From Obelidium mucronatum (Eukaryota > Chytridiomycota > Chytridiomycetes > Chytridiales > Chytriomycetaceae), in NCBI GenBank assembly GCA_025765595.1, contig JAIVFH010000008.1:372001-436000 (forward strand): 64,000 bases of DNA, written 5' to 3'. The notes under the pieces were generated by a model, which worked only from the letters and a program-made list of their open reading frames with translations, was not told the origin of the DNA and searched no databases. Position numbers and translations under genes: made by a program. Positions within the stretch are counted from its first letter, which is position 1; each line of letters starts with the position of its first letter. This document shows, piece by piece, positions 1 through 11,525 of this stretch.

Positions 1-2049
1 TACTAAGACCCTCACTAGAAAACAAAAAAAAGGATTCGTTACCAGCAAATCCAGAAGTACCCGAGGTTCCCATAGTTCGACCAAAAACAAAAGATGAAAG
101 TAGATCGCCATTCTCAGTCAACATTGTTGGGTCTGCTTGGAGCCCAATGTATCCCGTGTTTTGAAACAACGTCCAGTTGAGATGATCTTGCAGCTGCCTT
201 GATGAAAGCTGTTCTGGCGTGAAGGAGGGATTGCTGGCCAGCAACTATGAAAGCGGCATTAATCTCTCCAAAAAAGAGGGAGCCAGATCAGCAGCTTACA
301 TTGGTCATTCCCATAGCCAGTGTCACAATGCAATCGAAACCAGGCGGCATTCCAACAGTTTGCATTGTAATGTAGTCAAAAGGAGTGGAGCTGGAAAATG
401 ATGCGTTAATGTGCCAAAAATATCATTATTCTTCTTCAACCAATGACTCACGTGTAAGAGGATTGAAAAGATGCCATAGAGTTGGCGAAGTAGGCTTGCA
501 GGTCCACCATTGGTTGAGTTCCTTGATTGTACGGAGAAATCACTAAAAAAATGCAAATCAGAATTCAGACGTTAAGAAGCAAACTCCTTGTCTTTAATAC
601 TTATTATTCCAGCAGAATACTTCTGGTATCCAGGGCCCCACACTAAAGAGAGACGGTGAAGAGAGAAGCCGTTCAGATGAATTATAAATGGTGATAAAAC
701 AAACATTTTACTGCGTATTCCTCAGAACTCGGTATTGGAGGATTCATGGAAAACCAAACAAAGTCGCTTCCAACAAATGTAGGAGTTCTGCAATTTTTCG
801 TGATTAAAAATAATGTGTGTTGTAAAACGTACGTTTTAAGTGCGAGAGAATAGTAAATATCGGCTGTGGGACCGAGTGACCCACACAAATAAATGTATCG
901 AGCATTTACGCTTGCCAAAGTTTTGGCAACTTCGCCAACATTGTTTATATTTGCGTAGCTAAAGGCGGCAACGACTTGAATATTGTTTTTAAGAGCGCTT
1001 TTCATAACGTGATAGCAGTCATTCGATTCGATATTAATTGATGAGTCCGAAATGATGGCGATTCTTGTAACATTCCATGATTTCAAAAGAAGCGTTGCAG
1101 CCTTCTCCATACCAGAGACTGATAACCAAAATTAAAGCAAATAATCAAAAGGGAATAATGTGTGTTGAAATGTTCTTACGGGATCGAGTTTGAAAGTAAT
1201 ACGGATTCTTGGCTCTGTTCAACAACTCTCGTGTAGTTTGCGCTGGGCCGCAAAACGGAATCTACTCGAATTTTTGGGGATGTAAGCAAGTTCCAAGTGT
1301 ACTACAAACCAGAGCCTACCTTGTAGCTGCTGTATATTTCAGCCGAATACCTGACACCAAATGTTAATACGATACGAAACGCAAAAGCTATCCGACAATA
1401 CTTCGATCGCTCTGGAAACAGTTCCCCGAAAACAGCAATAACATCTTTATGATTTTCTGCAATGTCTTGGGCTGGAGTGGTTGCGAAGATGAGTATTGAG
1501 ACAAAACGGCGGGAAAACCACGAGCTGCACCTGTTTTCATGACACTTGCTCCGGAATATCTGCCATATTTATCAAGGACATCAAATCGTTTCACGTTGAT
1601 TGTCGTGTTGGGCAGGATAAACTCATTGCTGTTGACAACTGAAACACCAAACAGGCCAGCAGTTTGAATCCAAAAGAATCCCAACCATGCTCCCAACTTG
1701 CTTGTATCTGAAAGCGCTGCAATATCCAAATTTTCATCGCCTCCAGTTACAAGTGAGCCATTGAATGTGAAACCCTTGTACCTGTAATAATTGGAAGACT
1801 AATCAAAACGAAAGAAAGATTTGGCGCGTTTCAATTTTCAAATGCCGTGATTCTCGGTGGACATTCCGATTGACATCAAATTAGAAGGCAGAGTCGTGTC
1901 TTATTCAGCCAAGGGACAATCATTGCGCTGGACAGTTGCACTCACCAGCTGTACGGACCAACAAAGGCGATAGTGATGGAAGACTGATTCTTTTGCGCAA
2001 AACACAGCTGCCCAAGACATAATACCAAAGCCAGGAGAGACACGGCCAT
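1..2049 (-). CDS. Class C (GABA-B-like) receptor, 3' part beyond the window edge
   Basis: The start is the ATG at 2049-2047. It gives a signal peptide (about 18 residues ending LCFA) and then the paralogue hallmark SSITIAFVGPY. Exons can be followed by GT-AG junctions: 2049-1946, 1781-1531, then one starting at 1471 that reads AQDIAENHKDVIAVFGELF. A later exon near 1110-840 carries LLKSWNVTRIAIISD and VNARYIYLCG, the second lobe of the Venus-flytrap (periplasmic-binding-like) ligand domain. The last readable part, near 185-100, carries the family motif LNWTLFQ. The 7TM core and C-terminal domain must lie left of base 1. By family knowledge it should be a plasma-membrane receptor for a small extracellular ligand; the ligand is unknown. 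Four paralogues follow in the window. Confidence 0.85.
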
Positions 2050-2129
2050 TGTGGGAGATGAATCTAACTAACCAGAAAACAATAGACGCGTAAATCCCAG
2101 CCAGAATCGACACAGACACATCTTTATTC

Positions 2130-2498
2130 TTACTTTTTCCTCAGAATGCGATCTTCGAGGCCTTTCGTGTAATGGTCCAACTCAGCAGCCACCTCTTCCA
2201 TCTGCAGGACTTGTCGCTCGAGCAGCAGCACCTTTGCGCTTGCCGTCTCGAGGTCCTCCTTTGCATTCACGAGTCTCGATGCGTTGTCGTCAAAGTCGGA
2301 AAGAAGCTCTGCGCAGCGGTCTCTTGCCACGTGGTTCATTTGCTCAATTGCGGAGAGTTCAGCGGTGGCTTTGTTGTCTTTAGAAGAGAGAAAGTGAACG
2401 AAAGAGAACAAACCAGCCTGCATCTCAGAAGCCACAAAGCGCACGCTGTGTTCAAAGGCCGTGGCGGCAACTTCAGAGACCAGCGATGCGTCCTGCAT
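2130..2498 (-). CDS. BLOC1S2: BLOC-1 subunit 2-like coiled-coil protein
   Basis: A single-exon protein of 122 residues, almost wholly helical. The last 45 residues follow the BLOC1S2 pattern: LERQVLQMEEVAAELDHYTK then GLEDRILRK resembles the family's EEQVaaLEqaaykLDaYskkLEaKyKkLEk end. BLOC1S2 belongs to the BLOC-1 complex (and in animals BORC), which acts on endosome and lysosome-related membranes. The length is close to the usual 100-145 residues. It sits between two receptor genes on the same strand, 80 bp downstream of the first one's start, with its own ATG. There is no membrane segment or signal peptide. The assignment rests on pattern matching of a coiled coil, so another short coiled-coil subunit remains possible. 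Confidence 0.6.
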   Translation of the reverse strand: MQDASLVSEVAATAFEHSVRFVASEMQAGLFSFVHFLSSKDNKATAELSAIEQMNHVARDRCAELLSDFDDNASRLVNAKEDLETASAKVLLLERQVLQMEEVAAELDHYTKGLEDRILRKK

Positions 2499-2599
2499 TA
2501 TTATATTTTACACTTCTCCTTTATTCATTCCTTTTCTTATAGAAGGTATAATACAGAAGCTTTTTTTAAAAAAAAAGAGAAATAGAAGTGGCAGCCAGC

Positions 2600-3809
2600 T
2601 TAATTTTTGGGGACCAGGAACTTCTCTCCCGCATTTTTGAATACGCCAGTGTCTTCAGGTTTAAAAAAGTCAATAATCAGTGTCCCAGAGCAAGTTCCGA
2701 CAACCAAACGTGAAGGAGAATCTCCAGCAACTTTCCCAAAATTTTTCTGTCCATCTTTCAGTCTGAAAGCCGCAGAAGAATCCGGATCTTGAATGTCGGC
2801 GCCGTTGAAAAATATACACACTGCCTTTTCTCCGACTTTGGCGATTGCCAGAGATCCTTTTATCCATTCAGTTCTCCATCCAAACGCGTTTTCAACAGTG
2901 ATAATGACAGCATACTGGTTTGACAGACAATGAAAAATGAATTAACATAGAAAGAGATTATAGAGCTCACAGTATCCACAGTTTTCCCTGTAAGGTTATA
3001 AGACTTGACAGTCGGTGATTTTTTTAAAGCGGGATTGCCATGTATCGAAAGGGGTCGAGGTTTACGCATAGGGTTAGGACTCATTGTTGCAGCGGAAGCA
3101 GAAGCATTACCACCACCACCATCACCACCACTAGGCTTAACTGCGACACTTTCATTATTCCTCGTACTATTGCTCTTACTTCCTTGCACTTCAAAGCCAG
3201 CCGCCACTGCCGCAGTTTTCTTGATTGCAACCGCCACCCCCTGGGCGACTGATTTCCTCTCAAAACTACTCCCACTACCACTCCCTGCACCAGTCCCCCC
3301 AAGCTTCGAAACCAGAAACGCAGATGCCTTCCCAAGAGATCCTTTGCCATTCCGGAACTTTTCCATCCAAGCCTCAGACAGGAATCCAATATACAAGGAT
3401 ACTAGAATCGGCAATAACTGTAATAAAACTGGGATTATGGTAACAACCCAAATCATCAACGCCGTGCGGAAGTAAATAAGTGGGTCGGCTGTGCTCGAAC
3501 CACCACCACTACTGCTCACGGATGTGACAATGAGGCCGCCAAGTGGAATAATCACGCACAAGACGGCAAGGAAACTGAATTCAGAGTGCGCTGGCGGGAT
3601 ATTGCGCGTTCTGTAGGTGACGCCAACAAGCGCAACATACAACAGAATATTGTATCCCCATACAAAGTATCCAGAGAGTGGCTGTGTGATGGTCACTTTA
3701 TATGTGATTGTCTGTTTTAAAGTGGCCGTCGAGACGGTAACGTTGGAAAAGGATGCCCAAATAGCAAGGAGAATCTGTGGAAACCCATGTGAGAAACGCG
3801 CGAATTGTT

Positions 3810-3842
<33 letters not shown>

Positions 3843-6435
3843 CAACACCGAAAAAAAAGCAACATCGAAAAAAAAAGAATTGTAACAAAAATTTCACCTG
3901 CTCCAACCCAACAATTCCTGTGACAACAACCAGCCACGATTCATCCCGCAACATCCACTTGGGCATCATTTTTCGAGAGTTGAAAATAAGACTCAATCGT
4001 GCATTCTTTGCCCCCACCGACCCAACCACAAACGCAAAAGCAGTTCCTTGCAACCAAACTCTCGCCACACATTGACCAGGCGTTGGGATCCCAAAGTAGA
4101 ATAAATTGGAAGTAAACGAGAGACCATAACCTATCGTGGTTGTGAACAAGAATGTGGCACTCGCGACTTTCACAGCGGGTTTGGTGCGGAAGAGTATGAT
4201 TGTAAGCATGAAGAGTGTGGTGAGAGTGATTCCGGAGATGAAGAAGGATGTGATTGTGGCCGCTTCCGGGCTGTCTTGAGAAAGGAAGATTGTTTCATAA
4301 ATAGGGCCATCGAGTGGAGGGATTGTGCCTAAATTAACAGTGAAGTATGAAGGATTACTCTCAAATGAGAATGAAAGCCCCCACGGGAGAAAAAAAATAG
4401 CAAGAACCATTGTTTCCAAATATTGCTGTTCGATTCAAAACTGTTATCAGCTTTGTAACCAGCGAATCCGTTTTTGAAAATACTATTGTTACATTAAAAA
4501 ACAAGATGTAGAGGATAGATAAATTGAGCCAGATTTCTTTTTTCTTATAGGCGACTTACCACGTAGAGAAGTATCACCCACTAAACCTCCACCCAGCTGC
4601 CCAAAAATAAAAGGGGACACCATGTCTCCTCCCGATGACAGGGTCAGAGGATTGGCAAGTGCACCACCGTAGTTTAGATCTTGGTATAACGTCCAATTCA
4701 TGCTTTTTTGAAGTTGGCGTGAAGACAGCTGATTAATGGTCATGGAAGAGTCTGAGTTCAGCAGCTGTTGTAAAACATGTTAACATGTTGGTTTTAATCC
4801 AAGTGAAAAAAAAGGAGGTAGATAAAATTATACAGTTGTCATTCCAAATGCAAGAAGGCCAACGCAATCGAATCCGGTCAAGAATCCATACATATTCGCG
4901 TCTTCGACTGTGTACAAATTAGATCTGAGGTGGGATATTGTTGAGTCAGCATCCAACGAAAAAAAAAACGAGTTTACAGACGTGTAAGGCTTTTGTATCG
5001 AGTTGATTATTTTGATGATGTAGCTTGATATAGCTGCCATATTGTCATCTTTTGGTATATTGGGTTGAACCATAATCATTCCATTGGTCGACTTGTAAAA
5101 CTCTTTTCCCCATCTGTTCACAGCTTCAGCTTGATTTGACGGGATTGGAGGATTTAGAGTGAACCATACGTATTTGTCGCTGCCATAGCTTGGAGTGCTG
5201 GGGTGTGCGTGTAAAATTTCTGTTTATCTGTACCTTAACCAGAAAATAATATATACCTGTTACGCGCCAACGAATAGAATATATCGGCACTGTTATACAT
5301 TCCAGCGCAAAGAATAATATATCTGGCATCCACACTTTCCAGTGTTTGGGCAATTCTTGTTGTCATGTTGTAGTTCGCATTAGTCACAAACGCCACAACC
5401 TGAATTCCGCTCTTTCGCGCAGCAATCATTGTTCGGTAGCATAAATCCGAGGAATCCGTCGCCTTTGTGTCTGAAATGAGAGCGATTCTTGTAACGTTCC
5501 ATGATTTCAAGAGGAGTATGATTGCCGTTTCCTGACCACTAACTTTTTTTTTTTTTTTTAATTGGAAAAGTAATAAGAATTGGTTTAGAGAACGAGAGAG
5601 TCTTTGAATCGAGCTCGCTGTAAATTATTTCGCCATACTTGTTTTTGTTTGGAAGTAGTATGGGTATTTATCGCGATTCAAGAGCCGTTGAGATAGTTGT
5701 GTGCCCCCACAGAAGGGGATATTGAAATGACTGTATACTTGGGCTGAGAATCTAGTAAAGTGTAGTGTAGTAGAGTGTTGAGTATCTATAGAGGCATAAA
5801 GACCGCATGGACGCAGAAAAATAAGAGTTGAAAAAGGAATACACCGCCTGCGGCGGTATTATTAAGCGGTAGAGATCAAGCCTTAGGCGGAATCACCACC
5901 AACCGCCGCCTTCGGCGGAGACAAAAAAGCAATTACATAGATTTCTCGCCATAAAGTTCACCAACGACAGCAACAACATCTCGATGTTTCTCAGCAATTT
6001 CTTTAGCCAACATCATGACGGAACCACCAGAATAATAACCATTGGGAGAATAGATATCAAAGCGTTTAATATTGATGGTAGTGTTTGGAAGAATGGAAGG
6101 AGTCCGATTGATTAAGCCAACTGCAATTTCTGCAGATTGTTGAAGCCACCAAAAAGCGCGCCAAGAACCAGAATATCTGGGCAGGAGTATAGTTTAATGA
6201 AGAGTCAAAAAAAAGCACGAAAGAAAACTGGATAGAATAGAATAAAGTGATACCTTTGATCCGAGAGTTGAGCAATAGGAACGCGATCCAATCCACCGGT
6301 AACAAGAGAACCATTGAAACGAAGACCATTGTACAGGCGATAAGGACCAATAAGAGCAATTGTGATTGAGGAATCGTTTTTTGCAGCGCATACCAGTTGC
6401 ACTAGCAAAGAGGCAATCAAGAGGAGGAGCCTCAT
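2600..6435 (-). CDS. Class C (GABA-B-like) receptor with C-terminal cytosolic domain
   Basis: Start chosen at ATG 6435: MRLLLLIASLLVQLVCA is a clean signal peptide, and the ATG 21 bp upstream adds polar residues only. The Venus-flytrap region is spread over exons near 6435-6260, 6190-5940, 5760-5640, 5515-5240, 5160-4850 and 4745-4560, with SDIFYSLARNR- and MNWTLYQD-type family motifs. The 7TM exon runs from about 4400 to 2970 and has an intron at about 3900-3780 holding a 31-base T tract on the sense strand. TRNIPPAHSEF in the 7TM core matches the GABA-B-type TRN motif. A Ser/Gly-rich tail follows, then a final exon (about 2920-2600) with the conserved FGWRTEWIKGSLAI...GTLIIDFF domain shared by the paralogues. 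Role: plasma-membrane G-protein-coupled receptor, ligand unknown. Confidence 0.88.
3811..3841. repeat. 31-base A run inside a receptor intron (T on the sense strand)
   Basis: Pure A tract on the plus strand. The host gene is on the minus strand, so the intron carries poly(T) upstream of its 3' splice site. Similar tracts occur in introns of other genes in the window. Confidence 0.95.
5843..5918. repeat. Two GC-rich hairpins in a receptor intron
   Basis: In AT-rich intron sequence two perfect GC hairpins stand 45 bp apart: ACCGCC-TGC-GGCGGT at 5843-5857 and CCGCCG-CCTT-CGGCGG at 5903-5918. A further AGGCGG lies between them at 5885-5890. The layout resembles the GC-rich double-hairpin elements known from fungal mitochondrial genomes, but here it is in a nuclear-type intron. 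No coding potential is seen. Confidence 0.7.
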
Positions 6436-6600
6436 TGTTGTCGGTTGTTTATTCATCTAATTTTTTTTTCATTATTGACGCGATTGTCCCTCTTTGTACA
6501 TCCCGTACCAACATGCGCCATTGTGAGGAGCCTCAGAGCGACCAGTAAATCACGCTTCGTAAATCTGCTCCACTTTATTATTTATTATTTTTACTTTTAA

Positions 6601-6930
6601 TTAATATGATCGGGACTTAAGTGTTTTGTGGTGGTGGCGGCGACGGCTTTTGCGCTGATTAGTCTTCTTCTTCTTCTCCTTCGGCGGCGGCGGCGCTGCG
6701 GTCGATGCGGTTGCGAAGGAAGGCGAGTGTGTAGAGGGAGAAAAGAGACCAAAAATTGGAACTGGAAGAGACAGTGAAAATAATGCAAACACCAGCAAAA
6801 ATAAAAAGCTGTAATTGACACCGAATCTGTATACAGACGGCACATAAATAAATAATCCATTGTTTTTTCTGTGGAATCCCGGATTTACAAAAGGCAACGA
6901 ACTGTCAACGAAAATGATGTGGTTCTTCAT
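6601..6930 (-). CDS. Possible small single-pass membrane protein (weak)
   Basis: An open frame of 109 residues in the 478-bp gap between two divergent receptor genes. It has one strong hydrophobic stretch (YSFLFLLVFALFSLSLPVPI) and then a Ser/Pro-rich linker and a Lys/Arg/His-rich tail. The upstream ATG would overlap the start of the plus-strand receptor by 17 bp. I recognise no family, and the basic tail may simply reflect the simple-sequence DNA at 6630-6710. The rest of the gap (6436-6600) shows nothing beyond AT-rich sequence. It could equally be the receptors' shared promoter region. Confidence 0.25.
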   Translation of the reverse strand: MKNHIIFVDSSLPFVNPGFHRKNNGLFIYVPSVYRFGVNYSFLFLLVFALFSLSLPVPIFGLFSPSTHSPSFATASTAAPPPPKEKKKKTNQRKSRRRHHHKTLKSRSY

Positions 6931-8375
6931 TTGGCGTCAGCTGCTGATGGTACTTTCTGCAACATTTGCAGCGGCAGCAGCACCAGCACAGTCAAATACG
7001 AACCAGTCTACAATCACAATCGCGTTTGTTGGACCTTATCGATACTTTTCGGGCCTTCAGTTCAACGGAACCCTCGTAACAGGAGGATACGAACGCCTCA
7101 ACATTGCGAGTCTATCAGACAGGCCCTTCTCAAATCCATTTAAATCGTTTTACTGGGTCCAAGCGGCCGCTCAAATGTTGGTGGATGGAATAAACGCGTC
7201 GCCAAACATTTTGCCAAATACCAACATTGTCATCAAGAGATTCGACACGGTAGCAGCAAAGACATATGTGTATAATGGAGGGACAGTGATTAATACAGCC
7301 GTTGATATCGGAGAGAACCATAAAGACGTGGTGGCTGTGTTTGGGGAACTGTTTGGAGACTACACAAGGTTTTAACCATCTTTATTTCATATAGTGCATT
7401 TTTTTCCATCTATATTATAACTCTTTTTTATTTATTTAGATACTCTGCCCAAGTTTATGGAAGTTATCAGGTTTGTACTTTATTTTTTGAGGGAGCATCG
7501 CTGAGACGCCTTAGCAGCTTCCATTCTGTGGCGCAACACAAACAAACCCGTTGCTTTTGAATCGGGAAATATATCCGTACTACATTCAAGCAAACGCATG
7601 TAATGTATCTTCATTCCTGCAATCGCAACCAAAAAACCCCCCTTTTTGACTCTTAACCTCCCCCGCCAACAAACAGTTATGGGAAGTGGAGAAACCATGG
7701 CGTTAGCGCTCTTCACATGGAACGTTACACGGATCGCAGTCATTTCATCGTCATCGATCTACTCAACCGCATCCACATGCTTCCCACTTCTTTCTGCACT
7801 TAGGGCAAGGAACATTAAAATTATTGCAGCCATAAGTTACGCGCAAGGGAGCATGGTGGATGAAATCGCACAGACTTTGAAGAGCGTGGATGCGAGATAT
7901 ATACTGATTTGTGCGGGGCCGGCTGTTACAGCGGATATTTACTTTGCATTGGCTTACGATAGGTAAAGACTGGAGGGAATTGGGGGAACGCGATTTTTGA
8001 ATATTTTTTTAATTCTTTTTTACAGCTCGCCGAAATGGGTTGGACCCAAGTTTGTTTGGATGGCACAAAATCCTCCGATACCTCGTTCCAACGAGGTCGC
8101 CGTTTCATGTATTTCCTCCAACAGCATTTAAAACTTTATTCTATGCTTTGACTGAGTTCGGCTCGTTTTTTTTGACAAGCAGTATGGGGTTCGGAATATT
8201 ACAAAGCTGCAAAAGGAATAATTGTAGTGCAACCCCTTTACGAATACTCATCAAACATGCTTACAATGATGGATTATTTTATGGCTCGGTTGAAGGGGAT
8301 TCAAGTCCCTTGGATGTAACTATTTCCTGACTCCTGTTTAAAATCAACCTTTTTTATTAATTATTTAATTCCTCT

Positions 8376-8412
<37 letters not shown>

Positions 8413-10303
8413 GAAACAGACAGAAGTCGTTTTCCTTCAATGAAGCGGTTTCATTGGGAATGCCAGCTGGATTCGATTGTCTCGGCCTTCTTGCTCTTGG
8501 TATCGACAAGGTTTTTTAGAATGGCAGTGATTTTTATCATCTTTCACCTACACTTTTCCCATTCAACAAAAAAAAAGATTCTCTGGAATAATTCAAACGT
8601 TACAGAAAAACAACTAGCATCAAGGCAACTTCAAGGATACATGAATTGGACTCTGTTTCAAGAGTCTGGATATCGAGGGATTCAATCGGATTGGACTTAT
8701 TTGACAGACTTTGGGGATCTTGAAGCAAATTATGTTGTTGGGTCTGTTCAGGGAGTGGCGGACCTTACCAGAATTCGATGTTTGTGCAGATTTCTCCAGC
8801 TCCTTTGTTCCACTCATCCTTCACATAGGGTTTGGAAAGACAAATCGGAACTCATCTGTTCTGTTGCCCTATACGAACCGAACTGCTGCTTTCGGTCCTA
8901 ATGACGGTACCGAAAATCTATATTTTTTTCATACAACTCGCTCTGAACTCTTGACTACAAAAAAAAAAATCAAGATCCTTTTCCGCCACCAGATGGACCC
9001 ATCTATGAAACCGTTCAAATCCACCGCAATAGCCCCACAGGGCGTATATTCACCGCATTTGCGTACACTGGATTCAGTCTTGTTTTTTTGCTCTGGTCGA
9101 TTCTTATCTTATTTCGTGACAAACCAGTTATCCGATCGGCATCCCCACCGTTTCTATTCTGCACTACAGTCGGATACCTACTTTCTTATTTCTTGAATCT
9201 ACTTCATTTCGATATCCCCACGATTCATGAATGTAAAGCAACCATTTGGATCAAAGGAACCGCATTTTCATGCGTCCTAGGGTCTCTACTGGTCAAGAAC
9301 CTCCGCGTTTGTTACATCTATCAATCCAGAACAATTCTCAAAAAGTGGAAGCTGAAGGATGTGCTTTGGTTGATTCTGGTAGCATTTATTGTTTGTGTGG
9401 AACAGATCATCCTCCTCATTTGGAACTCTTATACACGGGTGAATGTTGTCCAGCAGAGAGTTTCTGATAATTTTGTAGAGTATACATGTGAAATTCGAGG
9501 GAATTTGGGGTTCTTGGTGTGGGGCTGCAATGCAATTTTGTTGATTGCGTTCTATGCTGTTACTTTTGCGTCAAGGAATATCAAGGCGCGTCATTCTGAA
9601 TTCACTCTTTTGGTTGTTGTTTCAGTGTTGTCGACGTTTGGAGGGGCTGTTTTATTCGCAATGAGTGATGGGAAACGAGGAAGTCTCATGAGTCATGCTG
9701 TGACTATTTGGATCGTCACGACGATTCCTTTGCTAATACAGCTCTTACCGATTTTGGCACAGTTGTATGTGGATTTGAGGTCGACGCCGCTTTCGCAGTT
9801 GAAATTCAAGGGATCGCGGGCAACATCAAGTGGGCGGAAATCAGGAACGCCAAATATAGCTGGTACCAAGAAAGATGGAATCAACAATAATGCGACTTTG
9901 AAAAGGCCTGGAGGGACAAAGAAGCCTGTGCAGGTCGAAAGGCTGTTGGAAACAGTTGAGTGTTCTCACTTTCAAAATTACATATAGTTTTTTTAAACAC
10001 CCGTACGTGCATGCGTAGTATGCATCTATTGTATCCATAGAACATGGGTTTGGTTTCTGGACAAGCGAATGGTGGCGTGGCTCGATTCTGATAAACAAGA
10101 CTGCACAGAAACCATACGTGTTATTCATTCCAAGCAGCGATTTAGATGTATATTTACCAGCCATGGCTTTCGGCTCAACATGCAGGATTAAACCCAGCAC
10201 CAATGATGTACGTCGCCTCAAGATTGTTTTCTCTCAATCAACAGTGATTGTTGATTTCTTGGATGAACCAGCTCTCAACGCGTTTGTCCAAGCTCTTCAG
10301 TAA
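6914..10303 (+). CDS. Class C (GABA-B-like) receptor with C-terminal cytosolic domain
   Basis: Start at ATG 6914, giving the signal peptide MMWFFIWRQLLMVLSATFAA; an ATG further upstream at 6860 would bury it. Exon 1 (6914 to about 7368) encodes STITIAFVGPY, LPNTNIVIKRFDT and VVAVFGELF. Exon 2 encodes RYSAQVYGSYQ, and later exons LPFCGATQTNPLLLNREIY and FTWNVTRIAVISS. The next flytrap exons run to about 8780, followed by the 7TM exon (about 8980-9955) with CEIRGNLGFLVWGCNAIL and ASRNIKARHSEF. The last exon (about 10040-10303) carries FGFWTSEWWRGSI and VIVDFL, the conserved C-terminal domain. A 35-base T run lies just before the exon starting near 8419. It is divergent from the minus-strand receptor upstream. 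The role is inferred from the fold: membrane receptor, ligand unknown. Confidence 0.88.
8377..8411. repeat. 35-base T run at a 3' splice site
   Basis: Poly(T) immediately upstream of GGAAACAG, the likely acceptor of a receptor exon. It is an exaggerated pyrimidine tract on the sense strand. Confidence 0.95.
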
Positions 10304-10535
10304 GCCAAATTAGATACATGTATTTATATGATAATGAAAACGGCATTGCGTTTGTTTGGTACTGTGTTTGGTACTCTTTTGTTTTCGCCATTGCTAAGAA
10401 ACCGTGGAACTAACTGAAAACTAACGGAAAAGTTCCTATTCGAATCTCTGCTACTCTGCACGTTTTCCGAAGCGCAGTCCTATAAGAGCCAGTTGAGATT
10501 ATTGCGTCGAATGAAAGGATGTCTACAAACCGAGT

Positions 10536-11348
10536 TTATTTAATAAAAATGCCATGTTCATGTACAAACAAGTCCATTGGATCGTCTCCCTCCATTATGG
10601 ATGCTGTCTTCTCTTTCCAGTCAAGAGAGCTGATAATCTCTAGAGAATCGACTGTCAACTTGCAGCAATCAAACAATAATGCCCAAATCGGCTCCCAGAA
10701 ACGTTGCCAGCTTTCAGCTTCCTTGATTTTGCTCTTGACGTGTTCATACACAACAAGCACCCCACCAGGACGCAATGCAGAGTGAAGAGTTTGCGCAGCA
10801 ATCTGAACATTGTCGACAGAGCAAAGCGTCAACCAACAGACAATGATGTCAACTCTCAGTTGTGGAGGAATATCGTTGATACCCATAGCAAGAATTTCTG
10901 TCGGAATCCCAGCCTTTTCACCTTCCAACAGAATAAAAGGATGCATTTGCGCATTTGGTTCTACTGCAATATATTTCACGACATTTCTTTTGTCCTAAAG
11001 ACAAAAGGGGAGTTAATCAGAAGAGTGTGCACTTAAAATGAGATTGAATACCAAGAATCTCAGCGTGTGGCCGTGGCCGGCACCAATGTCCATCACAACT
11101 CCCCGGGCATTCGGGGTGATAAGTCGCTCCTTAATAGTAGCGCTGCCGGAATTGACGCCTTCGCCAAAGCCGTTTGCCCAAATGTTTCCCATCACAACTT
11201 GCTGCAGCTTTCGCCAATTCCACAGCAGCGACGGAGTGCCAACAATTGCCCACAGCGTTGGAATAAACGACACTTGGATGGCCGAGAACATATCCCACAC
11301 GATTCCAGTCTTTTGATCAAAAGACATCTTGGTTGGCACTGTGTCCAT
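10536..11348 (-). CDS. METTL7-like SAM-dependent methyltransferase
   Basis: Two exons, 11348 to about 11050 and about 10995-10536, joined so that GHTLRFL runs into DKRNVVKYIAVEPNA. Motif I is VVMDIGAGHGHTL and motif II VEPN. A hydrophobic N-terminal segment (FIPTLWAIVGTPSLLW) would anchor it to a membrane. The C-terminal part WQRFWEPIWALLFDCCKLT closely follows the METTL7/TMT1 signature (WxxFWxqxxdPxWhlLFDGCnLT). In animals METTL7 proteins are ER or lipid-droplet thiol S-methyltransferases; the substrate here is unknown. The frame is open to 11522, but ATG 11348 puts the anchor at the N-terminus and leaves a 177-bp divergent promoter region before the next receptor, so I prefer it. Confidence 0.8.
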
Positions 11349-11525
11349 TTTTTGTGAGTTTTTTTTTTTTTCAATCGCCATATCGATCACCCATGTATAT
11401 CGCAATTCGAAATCAAAAGCGAGCTTGATTCCAATTGCGTATCGGTCATCTAGTGGCATTGTTACCGTCGCAGGAAGACAAATAATGGGATTTTCGAGAA
11501 GGACAAATCTATTGTTTGACACCCA

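Noticed and set aside
3005..3475. Plus-strand frame of 156 codons, Pro/Leu/Thr-rich
   Set aside because: Antisense to the Ser/Gly-rich tail of the receptor gene on the minus strand; composition explains the open frame.
6597..6860. Minus-strand frame with an eleven-Arg run
   Set aside because: The run is a frame of a GGC/TTC-type simple repeat; the alternative frame in the same DNA is at best weak.
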